From Stenopsyche tienmushanensis (Eukaryota; Arthropoda; Insecta; Trichoptera; Stenopsychidae): a stretch of 64,000 bases of DNA. The DNA lies in contig WACJ01000264.1 in the NCBI GenBank assembly GCA_008973525.1, positions 310,001 through 374,000 on the forward strand, given 5' to 3'. The notes below the pieces were generated by a model. The model saw nothing but the letters and a program-made list of their open reading frames with translations. It was not told where the DNA came from and did not search any database. Of this stretch, positions 1 to 11,544 are shown one piece after another. The translations under genes and the position numbers were made by a program. Within the stretch, counting starts at the first letter, position 1, and each line of letters opens with the position of its first letter.

Positions 1-172
1 AAAACGATCTAAAAATTCACCCTAGGTGATCACCCGATTTTGACAGTGCTCCAGTGTGAACATTCTGGATGTCTATCTGGCACACAACTTCTTGTCACCA
101 AGTTTTTTTGACACAATATCACTGAGAAGACTTCTCCCAACCTCAGGAGCCCTTGTAAACTTACTTTCTAGA
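1..172 (-). mobile_element. mariner transposase fragment with one terminal repeat
   Basis: Read on the minus strand, this piece encodes a decayed stretch like the second helix-turn-helix and linker of mariner transposases (SLLSDIVSKKLGDKKLCAR), followed by a stop and a frame change. The terminal-repeat-like motif cttactttctaga at 160-172 lies directly beside this mid-protein sequence, so the 5' leader and N-terminal coding part are missing. The same terminal motif is seen at 25184-25196 and the same protein region at 55.9-56.1 kb. The element runs off the left edge of the window. It is a dead internal-deletion derivative; the mariner call is fairly sure, the subfamily is not. Confidence 0.65.
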
Positions 173-180
173 TAAACTTC

Positions 181-1744
181 ATTTTTAGATGTTAGTCAAA
201 CATGCTTGTATTATTGAAAACATAAGAAACAAAAAACTCGTATAACTTCCAACCAATACGCAATCAGGTTTCAAACGATGAAAGGTTAGATAGGCAATAA
301 AAATATATTCAATTCACACCTTTTAAACATAAATTGGCAATGCGAAATTCAAAAAGTCACGGATGAATTCCATTAAGCACACATTGCAGAAGGCAACGAA
401 TGTCCTATTACGCTGATTTACTGCAACGTCGTTGCGACGGCTCCTGATTGATTCAATCATTATGCAATTTGCATAATCCAAAAGTGCAGCAAAACTTCGA
501 GCAACACTTGAGGAAGAGCTAATTACAGCAGTGTCGGTAGCAAAATTATAATGATGCACGATATGGCAGCTTTATTTATTCACCGCCAACAGTTTTGACA
601 GATCATTACAAGAGCTGTCTTGCTTGAATTCCTTATCAGCTATGCGGCTAACAAGATGTGCATCTGCACTTTGTTGCTTTCCGAGAACACATGTTACAAG
701 TCATCTTCTTGTGCTTCAACCACCTGGTATGTGGGCTTGGAATAATGCCGATTCATGTCATCTGATCGAGGACTCTTGTCCAAGTATCGATTGCGTCGAT
801 TAAGCCTGCTGCTTAACATATTGTATATTGGGGGTGTGTCGACAACTTTGAATTTGTTTGTTCATGGATGCTATTGAGACCTAAATAAGGTATCATATGG
901 GGTAAATATGGATTTAATTCTAGGATATTTTAGCACAAAGAAATGCACATCCTCAACGATGCACAATCATCTTCCTATCAATATTAAAAGACAAGATGCC
1001 TTATATGGTCTTCATTGGTTTTAGATTCGGTCATTTTTCTACAAATCCACCACCTTAAATCGGCAATTTAAGGGTTGAAAGTAGGTCGCCTTGTTGCAAA
1101 ATGGTCGAGAGGAAGCCATAACGGAAGAAAAGTATCATCACTCAAATAAATAAAATTCAAACAAAAGTTTAATGGGCGATAATAAACGACATCCTCATTA
1201 AACGGAAATTGATTTACATAATTCACATAAAAGCATACAATAGTTTAAAATGTCACAGTTCTTACCATGGATAAAACACAAAAGTGATAGTATTTGGATC
1301 TAAAAAGCATTCTAAAATATGTTTATGACGCTTATGTCATACAGAATATTAAATTAGATTGACTAAGTCGACCAAACGCAATAACTCCTAAATATCATTA
1401 CAGCGAGGAGTTGCGAATCGCATGCTTATTAGCAGATGATCCTTAGTACAGTATCTTATATAAATATGAAATATTGAGCTAAAATCTCATTTGCATAATT
1501 CACTATGACTTTACCACATTTATATTGTATACTATTAAGCTATTAATGAGTTGCACGCCAATAACTGGGTTGTAAATTTTTATAGTATGAAATTTATTTA
1601 GAATTAATGTCAATAATGCATCTCGTAATAGATTGGATACATATGAAACATTAAAAGGATCAGAAACTCATCCTTTAACGCCTTTGCCACGCGATATAGT
1701 CCTAAATCAATAAATCAGTTTTCCAACATTTTTTTAATTTAATT
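181..1744. other. no recognised feature
   Basis: AT-rich sequence with only short chance frames, such as 323-559 on the minus strand. I recognise no repeat copy, splice-framed exon or RNA gene here. Confidence 0.5.
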
Positions 1745-2465
1745 TAACTGATCGTGAGACGCTCATTAGTCATGTCAGCGGTCCTAAAAGCGGACCGGTT
1801 GGACACATAGACCTTGTGGTCATTCCGTCTTCTTTTGGGAATCTCTTTTACGGCATTTTCGGAGATAAATTCATATACGGAATCTTCTATTATCTGTACA
1901 ATCACGGAAGCCCCGCTAGCGGCTAATTTATGCTACTATGATAACTAGTTTTAAGTTACAAAATCTAGCTAATTTCTCCCCCGCGCTTAGAGCACAAGTG
2001 GCTACTCGAAGTTGGGAATGAGCGTGTCCTCGAGGATATGGATACTAAATTCAGATTTTGTACCTTGTTGTACACTTTTGTCTCGAATAATGGTACCGAT
2101 TAACAGTTCGGGTCAAAGGGGGATCCCCATGTTTCTTTGTCTCCAGTGTGAAGTGATGGACCAATGTTTCATCCATGGTTTTGATTTGATGCGAAAACTC
2201 GGCCTTATTACCATGTACTCGATTGAAACGACGCTGTTTTTATTGTATCGTGAGCAAACGCGGCACCCGTCTTGCGCACAGCTTTCTCATATTCAAATTT
2301 TCAGTTAATCGTCAGCGATGTAAAGCGTTTTTTTGAAATGTCTGTTAGCTTGCGCACTTAATATTTGATATATTGCATTTATAATAGTATTAATTAGCTT
2401 GGGTTTGAAAGGGGGGGGCGCAAGCTAGATACTTGCTACGGGCGCCATTGATTGGCTCTAAAAGT
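1745..2465 (+). repeat. repeat A copy 1, with distal part
   Basis: The core at 1750-1850 holds the repeat-A hairpin ggtcctaaaagcggacc (1780-1796) inside an open frame reading SGPKSGPVGHIDLVVIPSS. At about 2080 there is a decayed second palindrome of the kind seen near 45.03 and 50.17 kb. A G-run and the sequence gatacttgctacgggcg near 2410-2450 match the distal end also seen at 40.56-40.63 kb and, inverted, at 18.41-18.48 kb. A small mariner piece is lodged inside at 2225-2310. The family is unclassified. Confidence 0.6.
2225..2310 (-). mobile_element. mariner fragment (MRKLCARRVPRLL motif)
   Basis: On the minus strand the sequence reads MRKLCAR-VPRLLT, the block that follows the second helix-turn-helix of mariner transposases. 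It closely matches the copies at 8.5, 33.9 and 61.0 kb. Only about 85 bp remain and stops follow. It sits within repeat A copy 1. Confidence 0.65.
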
Positions 2466-2514
2466 AAGATAGCTACTATATTTTAGGACGCAATTATACT
2501 GGATACATCAACTT

Positions 2515-2640
2515 TACAGTTCAGACTTGGTCCCATATGGCTACCATATGTTTATAGAGGCATTCGAAGAGCAATGGATTTAAGACAACGCTGCGGTGGA
2601 GCAATACGTGCGCAACTGCTTTTCTGAATGACCACCTTAA
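2515..2640 (+). repeat. dispersed repeat S, copy 1
   Basis: This stretch, with ttaagacaacgctgcggt and caatacgtgcgcaactgct, matches 38915-39015 at roughly four bases in five. Both copies lie just downstream of GC-rich repeats (A here, B there). The class is unknown and there is no coding potential. Confidence 0.5.
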
Positions 2641-2814
2641 AGACAAGTATAAACTAATTTGGCAAAAAACATGATTTTCATAAAACACCCTAGAAATAAG
2701 CTATCTTATTTAAACCAAATTTAGAATGTGGTTTTATATAATTTGGTTTTAAATTCAATAATGGTAAAATTTGTAATTTATTAATAGTATCTGATGAAGC
2801 TGTGTTTGTGTTAT

Positions 2815-3020
2815 ATATAATAAAATAGACTTGCTAATAATGTAGTGGTTGCTTTATGCTACGTATAGACAGACCATAGAGTAGAGGTGGCGCGGCGCAT
2901 GCGCGTAGCTTGTCTATGATGTATGCGACGGATACGAACACACTACAAACGATACTCTATATTTTTCCGACCAACTGCCGCTTCGTGTTTCAATTTTCGT
3001 GACGTTCAAGTCAATTTGAC
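2815..3020 (-). repeat. dispersed repeat M, copy 1
   Basis: Reverse-complement match to 10680-10922 and 57930-58100. Shared landmarks are ttgaacgtcacga near one end, an acrocentric core around gcgcatgcgc, and gcttgctaat/attttattatatatta at the other end. No protein frame is shared between copies. The family is unclassified; a MITE or SINE-like element is possible. Confidence 0.6.
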
Positions 3021-3827
3021 CTACCGCATCTACAGAAGTTTTATTTAAAAAAATGTGTAATAAAAAGGGAACCCTCTAGTAAAAAGGATTATTCCAGATA
3101 GACTGAAATTTGTTTGTGCTACATTATAATGAATTCCAATTTATCAGTCTCTTGGCAACAGTCCCTTGCACCATAACAAGCCAAATATAGAATCTAGGCA
3201 AGATAATAAAGCAGATGTTACCATAGACATAGATCATTTAAATATACAGTCCCCTGTGTCGATTTTTCAGATAATGCTCAATATTTCCTAAAGTAATGGA
3301 AATATGTTTGATTCGTCTGCGGATTTTTAAATTACCAGATAAATATCTATTTATTTAATGAGATTTGATCAATTTATAAGCAATAAAGTGACCTGGACAA
3401 CCAGCCAAATCATCATTCAAAATCATAAAGATTAATATATTCATTCGGAGGGGATCTATCAGATGTTGTACCATAAATTTAGACGCTTGATTTATTCCGA
3501 TTTTCAATTAAATCTTTGACTTTTGATAGATTTATTAACCTGCTGAATGATTCTTATTTATTGCGAGGCAGAAACGCTCCACGAGGGTATAATTATCATG
3601 CTTCATACACCTGATAGTTTTCATGCCTTCTAATAGATCATTGCAAATTATTGCATTTGCATTGCAATAAATAAGATGCAATCAGTCTTTTAAATAGCAG
3701 GAATGTCCTGGTGACGTATTTGACCAAAAAATAAATTGTGTATCGATAAGAATGCAAGCTTCGCCTGCAAACAATCTAATTCGATCGCTAATATGTGAAC
3801 GAAATGCTAAATGGTAATATTATGCCG
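3021..3827. other. no recognised feature
   Basis: AT-rich, no repeat match found within the window and no frame of interest. Confidence 0.5.
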
Positions 3828-4175
3828 ATAAACTTCCGTAAATAAAAGAGGTCGTGACGACTCATTTAGTTGTATAATAATTGCGATCGAAATGCTGCGA
3901 CTCCTCGTGAGGCTTCTTGCTGAGAACCCAGGAAGACCTTCGAACATCATTGACGATGCTTCAATGGCGAACCTGCTACAGATTACTCATACTCTTTTGA
4001 CAGGTGTTGATAGAATGTTGAATATATATCATCCGAGATCTCTCAGCTGCCTAAAATAAATGTGGAATCCTTCTACAGAATTTCCCGGTTCGTCGATGAC
4101 CTTTCTAAAATTTTGCAGGAAATCAACAATATCTCCAAGCGTTATAGATCGTCTTCAACAAAGGTTATGGATTTT
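3828..4175 (+). pseudogene. coding-like stretch, unknown protein (possible exon or gene relic)
   Basis: The frame with ATG at 3892 reads about 55 residues of plausible protein (beginning MLRLLVRLLAENPGRP) with non-AT-biased codons, ending at a stop near 4059. A second frame, shifted by two bases, follows directly from about 4062 and reads VESFYRISRFVDDLSKILQE and on to a stop near 4175, with a look of a short amphipathic helix. Together they suggest one exon or relic broken by a small indel; the first frame stays open upstream to about 3828. No GT donor or AG acceptor clearly frames it. I do not recognise the family, and chance cannot be excluded. Confidence 0.3.
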
Positions 4176-4624
4176 TGAGATACTTAATACCCCACCCACT
4201 TCGATGATATTATATTATATTACGCTATCCTTGAAGCTTTCTAATGCAGCAAACTCTATTTTATGACCCAAAAAAAAAAACCAACTGTTAAGCATGCACT
4301 TGCATTGAGGACGTCAAAAGTGAGATTGTCTAATATGATAATCAACATTGCATAACAATTATTATATCTTCATGTTAATCATGTGATCTATGAAGGTTTG
4401 CACTTGCTACATCTATTAATGATTCAATGATTCAAATAAATATATCCACATGTTTAATAGGAGATAATGTGAAACTATTTTTTGTGGATATTTATTAAAG
4501 ACTAGCGAATACCCGACATGCATTGCAATACCACACTTAAAGATATAAAGTGTTTTTATTTTAATTCAGTTTATTGGAATGATTTTATATATTTTTAATA
4601 CTAAGATTTCAAATATATATCTTT
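4176..4624. other. no recognised feature
   Basis: AT-rich with a short A-run at 4267-4280; nothing else identified. Confidence 0.45.
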
Positions 4625-4995
4625 CCAATATTTCGAGTCTCCTGTCGGACTCATGGACGCGGAATAACGTGATTTAGGGCCTCGTTGGTTAGGCTTGGGC
4701 CTTCAATAACTTCGGAGTGTCCATGCGGACACTCCGTCCATTTTCTGTGGGCATGTTCGAACATGGCGTCCGATCGCGAGACGTTCCTTTGTTATATCAG
4801 TGGTCCGAAATTCGGTCCGGTTGGACACGAAACCCTTGTGGCCATTCCCTCTAATTTTAGGGCATTTAGTGTTTTTTGTAAAAGTTTTGGAGGAAAATAC
4901 ATCCCTGGGGCTTTCTACGATCTCGATCGGGTCCTTCTTTGCGACCAGTAGCGTTTAGTGTGTTCGCAACCTTTTTTTTCGGGGCCGCAAGTGAG
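4625..4995 (+). repeat. repeat A copy 2, best leader and frame
   Basis: This copy carries an upstream perfect hairpin, CGGAGTGTCC-ATGC-GGACACTCCG (4713-4736), then the conserved start region containing atggcgtccgatcgcgag (about 4763-4780) and the family palindrome tggtccgaaattcggtcc (4801-4818). An 88-codon frame (4685-4951) runs through all of it and contains MASDRE, then SGPKFGPVGH. It belongs to the subfamily whose palindrome centre is AAATTC, as at 22.6, 49.9 and 52.85 kb. The frame could be real protein or a by-product of the palindrome; similar peptides recur in most copies, but downstream parts diverge. Confidence 0.6.
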
Positions 4996-5814
4996 ACTCA
5001 AAACTTTTCCCTGCCCTATACAACATATATTTATATAATTATTTTCATTTATTTAATTTTTAAACAATTTTCATCTATATATTTATCCTAAGGAGGCTTC
5101 CCATGTAATTGTTATATTCGTCCCAAAGACTATACTTATACCGTTCTAATGATGTGCTTTTAGATGTACAATACTTTTCCGTTTGATGCGTACCGTCTGG
5201 TAATAAAAGATTTGGACGTGAGCAGACCATATACAGCTATCCATGTGACAAGCATGCACGCATACCCTGTGTGTTTCTGTTCTTTGTTGAAACTGCACAC
5301 GTTTCAATTCGAATAACACATCTATCAGAATCATAGGAACATAAACTCATCTTCTTCGATGATATTATTCATCATTTTATTTCGCTTAAAACCTGGTACC
5401 GTTGCTACATGTCGTGGTGGATTTATTTTTCGGAGAAGAATTATTGGCAGACCAATTTTCAGTGTTAAAATAACTAATTCAAATATTTTTATATAGAATG
5501 ATAAATTGATTAAATGTGTTATTAAAACCGTTAAATTTCATCTTAACACATTCTGATCCGATTATGCATAATTTTGTATTTCGCACCCGTTCGCACACTT
5601 AGTCAACACAATAAATATAAACATTCAATATTTAATACGTTTAGCACAAAAAAAAATTAAAAATTAAACACTTTTAGGCCAAATAAGGTAGAAACGTCCC
5701 TTAAACTATGTGTATAAATCTCGAATAAGTTTTGTGTACTACGCCTAATTCCACAAACACAAATCCTTACCAAAAATGCGACGCATAAAAATGTTAAATT
5801 AATTTGGTATGGAT
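4996..5814. other. no recognised feature
   Basis: AT-rich; short chance frames only. Confidence 0.45.
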
Positions 5815-5990
5815 TAATTAATCCGTTGATGAGTATTCGCGCATATGCTGCGATGCGAGATATAAGAAGGGTATTTTCCCACATGAGTGCGGAGATTAGT
5901 GAATCAGAGACAGAGACGGGTGTCTTGCATCTCATCATACACTCGTACATCGATGGCAAGGTCGTGCTGTAAAGGTACCCCTACACGTCT
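5815..5990 (+). repeat. dispersed repeat N, copy 1
   Basis: The segment with agagacagagacggg and the following cgtacatcgatggcaagg...acccctacacg matches parts of 8160-8330, 11545-11955 and 60480-60600. Downstream, about 6075-6175 (tgtttatgtttacgcgaaca and cacgctgcgcggtcct) also matches 60605-60710. In two of the four copies the repeat stands just upstream of a mariner fragment. The class is unknown. Confidence 0.5.
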
Positions 5991-6180
5991 AAATATTATT
6001 AAATATTAAGGTCCGAATTTATCAATTTCAAGCTTCAAACATTCCTTTTTTTGTTGTTAAAACTGAAGACACACATATGAATTGTTTATGTTTACGCGAA
6101 CATTGTGTACTTTCAACAGTGTTAAGGTTAATCTATTGATATACAATCTTTATTCACGCTGCGCGGTCCTGAGAGTCGAA

Positions 6181-8099
6181 AACATTTTTCCATCATTAAT
6201 TTATTACATCATTTTTTATATTCTGCTGTTTATTTTCATGAATATTGGCTGGACAACATTTTTAAATATGACTTTTCAGGATTTGAGACAGTGCTTTTTG
6301 AGTATTTAATCAACAAGATTATGTGTTTTGCTTACATAATGGGGCTAGATATGGATAACAATGATACAGGAAGAGCATAGCCAGCAGCTGACCACCGAAG
6401 AACTTATGGAGCTACATTGTGTTTCACAGCAAAAAGCTTTGGAGGAAAGTTCATCTTAGAAGGAGGAGTTAACACCTTCTGAGACAATAAATAAAGATGT
6501 TGAAAGCATTGGAAACTACTGCATCGTATATTTAGAAGCAAGCTGTAAGTTTCGCATTTTATTCAAATTTTGAATGGTTGGCTAATTAAGTCTTTCTAGT
6601 AAAACAGAATTAGATATCATCAACTCCTAACTCACTTATAAAAGGGTTAAAATAAAATAAAACTGAATGAAATATTAACCGGCATATGATACAATTGTAC
6701 GCAAAATTTCTGACTGTATTAGTCCGACCGATCATCTTGGCCGCGGGATGACTTGGTCTTGTCTAATTATCTTATCAGATGAATAAAGATTATATTTTCC
6801 TCCAACACACACCATAAATATACTTTATGTTTAGAAAAACATCCTGTGAAGATCCTCTACGTCTGATAGTGTTTAAGGCAGTATAAAAATAAAGTCCTTC
6901 GAGCTCTTTTAACTCCAATGGAAGAGGATCAAAATTGGTTTTCCAATACTGAGTCCCATTTGAAATTGACTGTGTATGATTGGATCGAAGTGAAAGAATA
7001 CAACTTTGCATGAATTTAGAAATAAGCATCACCCGATCGTGAGGTGGGCGTCCTCAAAGAATAAAACACTGGTTCGAGTCCTGGGCGAGTCGCTGAAGAA
7101 TGTCATCAGTTGCAGTTTCAAAACCTAGTCGCGATTGTGCAACTTGGCAACCATCTATTTAGTGATAAGCAAGCAGACTGCTATTGTCATTCAATCCATT
7201 ACAAATCCAAATGGCAAATTCAGTCAATTATTTAAGATGTTCAAGGACATTCTTGAACCGATGCAGACTTTTTAGTGTTGGAATTCGGTGTGGTCCCAAT
7301 TCGTTACGGGCTGATCTACTAGTAGCTTTAAGCGTTCATCAATATTGTATTTGCTTGACATTTGAGTTTTTTGTAAATTAAAATGGCATTTAAAACCCAA
7401 TCTAAACCCATAGGCATATTTGATTTCCAAAGGCGAAGCGATTCATCTCAAATTCGATCGCTCTTATATCGATCCGATCGTTCAAATATTAATTTCCAGG
7501 CAATTAAAATGAACATGATTGAAGCTGGATTTGGTATCATTTGAAGATGGAAATATTTCATATTCAATCAAGACTGTTTTGCAGATTTTTTTCTCGGAGA
7601 AGATGAGGCCATTTTTTCTATTTAATTTAATCAAAAAATCATTTAGATTGATATACTGGCGATGTAAAAAAGGAGTCGGTAACTTGCATTGTAAAAAATA
7701 CCTAAACGACCTTAGCATTTGTGCACGCGTTAATTTCGCTTGAAAAAGATACAAAAATTCAAATAAAAAAATGTTGACTCATAAAAATATTTTTTGAATA
7801 AAATAACGTCCGTTTTTAATTATTTTGGACGATAAATCAATTTTACCGTTGCAAGTGGGTAATATATCAATCACGCTTTTAATTTATGCTAATTCTCATA
7901 TTGTAAAACAGAGAAATTGCTGAAATCATGTATCGAATTTGTGCAAAATTAATAGCAAAAAATTAAAAATTCCATCTACATAACTAATAGATTGTAACCC
8001 AGTAGCATTGGCTATTAATTTATTTTGAAAATAACTGTCTAATAAAATTAAAAAGCGTTTAAATTTGTAAACACGGTAAAATTAATCATCATTATGTGA
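6181..8099. other. mostly featureless; one isolated Pol III B-box-like motif
   Basis: No gene recognised. At 7069-7082 the string ggttcgagtcc matches a tRNA B box, but no acceptor stem, D arm or A box is in place, so no tRNA is called. The minus-strand frame 6790-7032 is unremarkable. Confidence 0.4.
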
Positions 8100-8159
8100 T
8101 TATATCCTGGGGGAATCAGCTCCTTGATTTACAATAATAAAATATTGGGTAACAGAGTT

Positions 8160-8330
8160 TAACCCGTATGGTGGGACGATCGCGTATTTGCGAGTGAATT
8201 TCAGTAATCCAGAAAGAGCACTATTGTACGTTGAACTCGAAGAGAGAATGAGTTCGGTAACTGTGCATGAGAGACAGAGACGGAGAGCTTCCTGCGTACA
8301 TCGCACGATTGCATACATCGTTAACCCAAA
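8160..8330 (+). repeat. dispersed repeat N, copy 2
   Basis: Shares gagacagagacggagag and catcgcacgattg...atcgttaaccc with the inverted copy at 11545-11660 and the copy at 60.5 kb. It lies about 100 bp upstream of mariner sequence, in the same arrangement as at 60.5-60.8 kb. Confidence 0.55.
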
Positions 8331-8409
8331 TTCATAGACCCCATGAGAAACAACACCGATTTATGTTGGGCGACGAGAGTGTTAAATATAAGCTTCATAC
8401 GTGCTGCAA

Positions 8410-8735
8410 TGATTTTGACAGATAAGTGCATTTGTACGACAAGAAAATATAGCATCTAAAACTATGAAGATTTTTAATTGGCTCAATACAATAAAGGGTT
8501 CAACGAGTCCTGATTGACTAAAAATTTGGAATTGAGAAAGCCGTGCGCAAGATGGATGCTGCGTTTGCTCACAATGGAACAAAGACGGCGTCATGAGAAT
8601 GTTTCAACCGAGTATTTGGTGATGTTTTACAGCAATAAAGTCGAGTTTTTGGGTCGATTCAATACCGTGGATAAAACATGGGGTCATCACTTCATACCTA
8701 AGATAAAAGAACATTCTCAACTTTGAGTGGTCATT
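8410..8735 (+). mobile_element. mariner transposase fragment
   Basis: The plus-strand frame contains LTENLELRKPCARWMLRLLT, then EFLGRFNTVDKTWGHHF. The second block corresponds to the first catalytic Asp region of mariner (the family motif has DETW-HH; here K replaces E and G replaces the usual residue). The upstream part, 8420-8460 (gacagataagtgcatttgtacg), matches 60703-60735, so the two are copies of one element. The N-terminal HTH coding region is deleted and the C-terminal catalytic part is absent. Repeat A copy 3 begins at its downstream edge. Confidence 0.75.
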
Positions 8736-8884
8736 TGTGCTCTGAACGCAGAGAAGAAACTATCTAAATTTTTGTAACTTAGATCCAAAAAACTAGTTAT
8801 AAATAAAAATAGATAAAAATAAATTAGTAAGACAGATAAATAAACAAGTGTTATAGACGGGAAAAAGTTTAGCCACGCTTGCAA

Positions 8885-9000
8885 CCTCATTTGGAGTGGC
8901 CACAAGGTCTGTGTGCCCAACCGGTCCGCCTTTCGGACCGCTGACACTACGAATGAGTGCCCTGCGATCACACGCCATGCCCTAATATACCGACAGAACA
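8885..9000 (-). repeat. repeat A copy 3
   Basis: Minus-strand copy with the palindrome ggtccgcctttcggacc (8923-8939) and a frame reading SGPKGGPVGHTDLVATP after MACDRRALI. It directly precedes a plus-strand repeat B copy, a pairing that recurs near 34 and 50 kb. Confidence 0.65.
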
Positions 9001-9590
9001 TGTATTGCGTCCATAGGCAAAGAAACAGATAACAGGCGAGAGATAGCGACTAACTGGATTAGGGGATCAAGCTAAGGACAAAGGTTCAAGCTAAATTCAA
9101 AGGAATACTACTGCGAGTTTACTGCCACCACGAGTCCTCAGTTTGAAGAGGGCTGCAGCAGATTACGGACTGCATGGGCTACCTCTTTTCCAAGGTACTC
9201 GTATCGGTTCGGTAATTTGTAGTACCTAGCCACGGAAACGAATCGCCGTACAAACGGCCTAAAACCGTTCTCCCCTGTATGCCTAGGCTATTGAGGATAG
9301 TGGTGAGCCTTTGTCACAGTCTCCAACAACTACTGTAATCGGATGTTCCTCACACCCCTTTATGGGTGCGCAGCACAGGGTGACCTGCGCACCCAACTCA
9401 TGTTAGCAGGGCTACCCCAGCTGCGTTTGATGAGCAAATTGACGAGGCTACTTTCGCGCACCTCTACTCCACATTATTATCCCAGGGTCTCTGCCGTTGC
9501 CCATGGGTGCAGGGTTGGCTCCCCCCCCCCTGAGGTTTTATGGATGGGCATCGTGCAGTCTAACACCCACCCGGGATCAATCTAGCGTCC
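9001..9590 (+). repeat. repeat B copy 1
   Basis: A GC-richer segment of roughly 0.6 kb. Its distal block (9340-9550: tttatgggtgcgcagcacag, ctcatgttagcagggctacc, a run of C, then gaggttttatggatgggcat) matches 38670-38825 and, inverted, 37640-37850, 50520-50610 and 62430-62560. The encoded peptide LMLAGLPQ--LMSKLTRLLS recurs in copies, which may only reflect nucleotide similarity. The element class is not known to me. Confidence 0.6.
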
Positions 9591-10679
9591 GTTTTTTGGG
9601 AACGGCCCCCTTGGAATAGTTTATTTTTCCAAACTTGAAAAAATGGCTCGATGGTATGTTAAGAAATAAATATGATTTTTTTGCAATTTTTTGTTAGGTC
9701 GGGTACTTCTGGGTCTATCATCGTATAATTAGCGGTCGTCTTATTGCCTCTCTATAAAAAAATAACGCATCATAAAAAGTTACATAAAGCTGCATAATAT
9801 GCCTTTTGCGTGTATTTCAATTTTACTGCGTCCGTTTATGAAATTATCTGACGCTTCGGTTGTGTATTCAAGCCTTTTGTCCAAAATAATTTTAAACGAG
9901 AGGACGTGTACCGGACGTTGTTAAAATTTGGCTCTAAAATAATATGCAAAACCATGCGCAATTATGTAAAACATTCGAATAAGTTTCGAATTATCTATGG
10001 GTGGTGTAAATGAACTTTATGCGCTTGCCAGTGATTCATATTTGAGTTATTTCTCAATTTTTTCGCATCCTGACCTTAAACATTTTTTTTGTATCATCCG
10101 TCTGTCATGAACACAATCAAAACCTAGTGAAAATTTGTAATGTTGTTAACTACCTGGCATTACAAGTGGTTGTATCATAAGTATGAAATTAAAGGCATAT
10201 CTAAATTGTATTATATTTATATAAATTTACTGTAATAAAATTCGTAGCTATTTAAATATGTATAACATTGACAGTTCACCTGTTGATGTAATCCGAAGCT
10301 TTCCAACGAGGGGTGTTGAAAGCGTTAAAGGGGGCATTTGTGTTAGAAAGAAAGTTTGGGGGGCATTCCAGAACACATGCCGCCCCCTTGTCATATAACT
10401 TCAATAAGAAAGGTTGTATAAGTCGGATAAATAAATGCAGTACGAATTGTCAGAAGGCCAAAACCAAGGGCACTTGGTGGTTTAATTTAAAAAAAAGCTC
10501 TTATGGAAGATAAATAAATGCACAATACATACTTTATTCCTTTTGAGATTGGTCCCAATTTTTTTCTTAATCCTACAAATAGAAGAATTATCATTGTAAG
10601 AGAAAGTGATAGAATTGTCAACAGAAGAACTACGATTAATAATGTAATTTTATATCTTTCTCACTAACTATATATTTTT
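9591..10679. other. no recognised feature
   Basis: AT-rich and without recognisable repeat matches in this window. Confidence 0.45.
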
Positions 10680-10922
10680 ATTTTTGAACTTTTTTATTTC
10701 CTGTAGGGCAAATACACTAGCTTGAACGTCACGAGAAGTGAAACTTCTAGCGGCAGTTGGTCGGAAAGAGATCATTTGTAGTGTGTCTGTATCTGTTGCA
10801 TGCATCATAGAGACGCTACGCGCATGCGCCACGCAGCCTCTATTCTGTGTGTGTGTTTGTGTGTCTATACGTAGCATAAAGCAAGCACTACGCCATTAGC
10901 AAGCCTATTTTATTATATATTA
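10680..10922 (+). repeat. dispersed repeat M, copy 2
   Basis: Landmarks cttgaacgtcacgagaagtg, a gcgcatgcgcc core, a short TG-rich run and attttattatatattacac match the copies at 2815-3020 (inverted) and 57930-58100. Confidence 0.6.
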
Positions 10923-11540
10923 CACAATACTGAATGGAACAAAGTAATGCATAAAATCATGCTGAGAATGGCATATATTGCGAATTTATACCTAAAATAT
11001 TGTTATAATTAATTACCAACGTTGTTTTTATAGCAAAGTTAACACAGAATAGCTAAAATTTAAATGGAGTGATAAAATTTGAAATTTTCCAGATTTATCA
11101 TTTTGTCGAAATAGGGACTTGGTTTACTATTTGATCTAATCTTGCTTTTTGTATTTCTCTATCCAGAAAATCTTTAAATATTTCTGGATTTATTGAGACA
11201 TAAAAGTTAATTATTGTTTATTTAACAGATTAATTCTTTAACCTTTTGAGGAATGTGCAAATTTAAAATCGATAAAGTCGTTGATGCCTTAATTACAAAT
11301 AAGCACTGTTGATAGCATACAAGATCACGTCATTTTTTTACATAAACAATACACAAGAAATCGATTCATTTGCTCCTGCTTTAGAAGGAAATTATAATCG
11401 GATAAAGACTCATTTAGCAGCGACGAACAGAAAGCAATTAAATAAATAAACCCTATCGATAACACATAATATTCGGTAATTTCTTTGTATAAATAAATAA
11501 CACATTTGAAAAAGAAATCATTGTTAGTCTATAAATTTAG
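10923..11540. other. no recognised feature
   Basis: AT-rich, nothing identified. Confidence 0.4.
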
Positions 11541-11544
11541 GCTA

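Noticed and set aside
7060..7090. tRNA gene suggested by ggttcgagtcc
   Set aside because: Only the B box is present; acceptor, D and anticodon arms cannot be formed.
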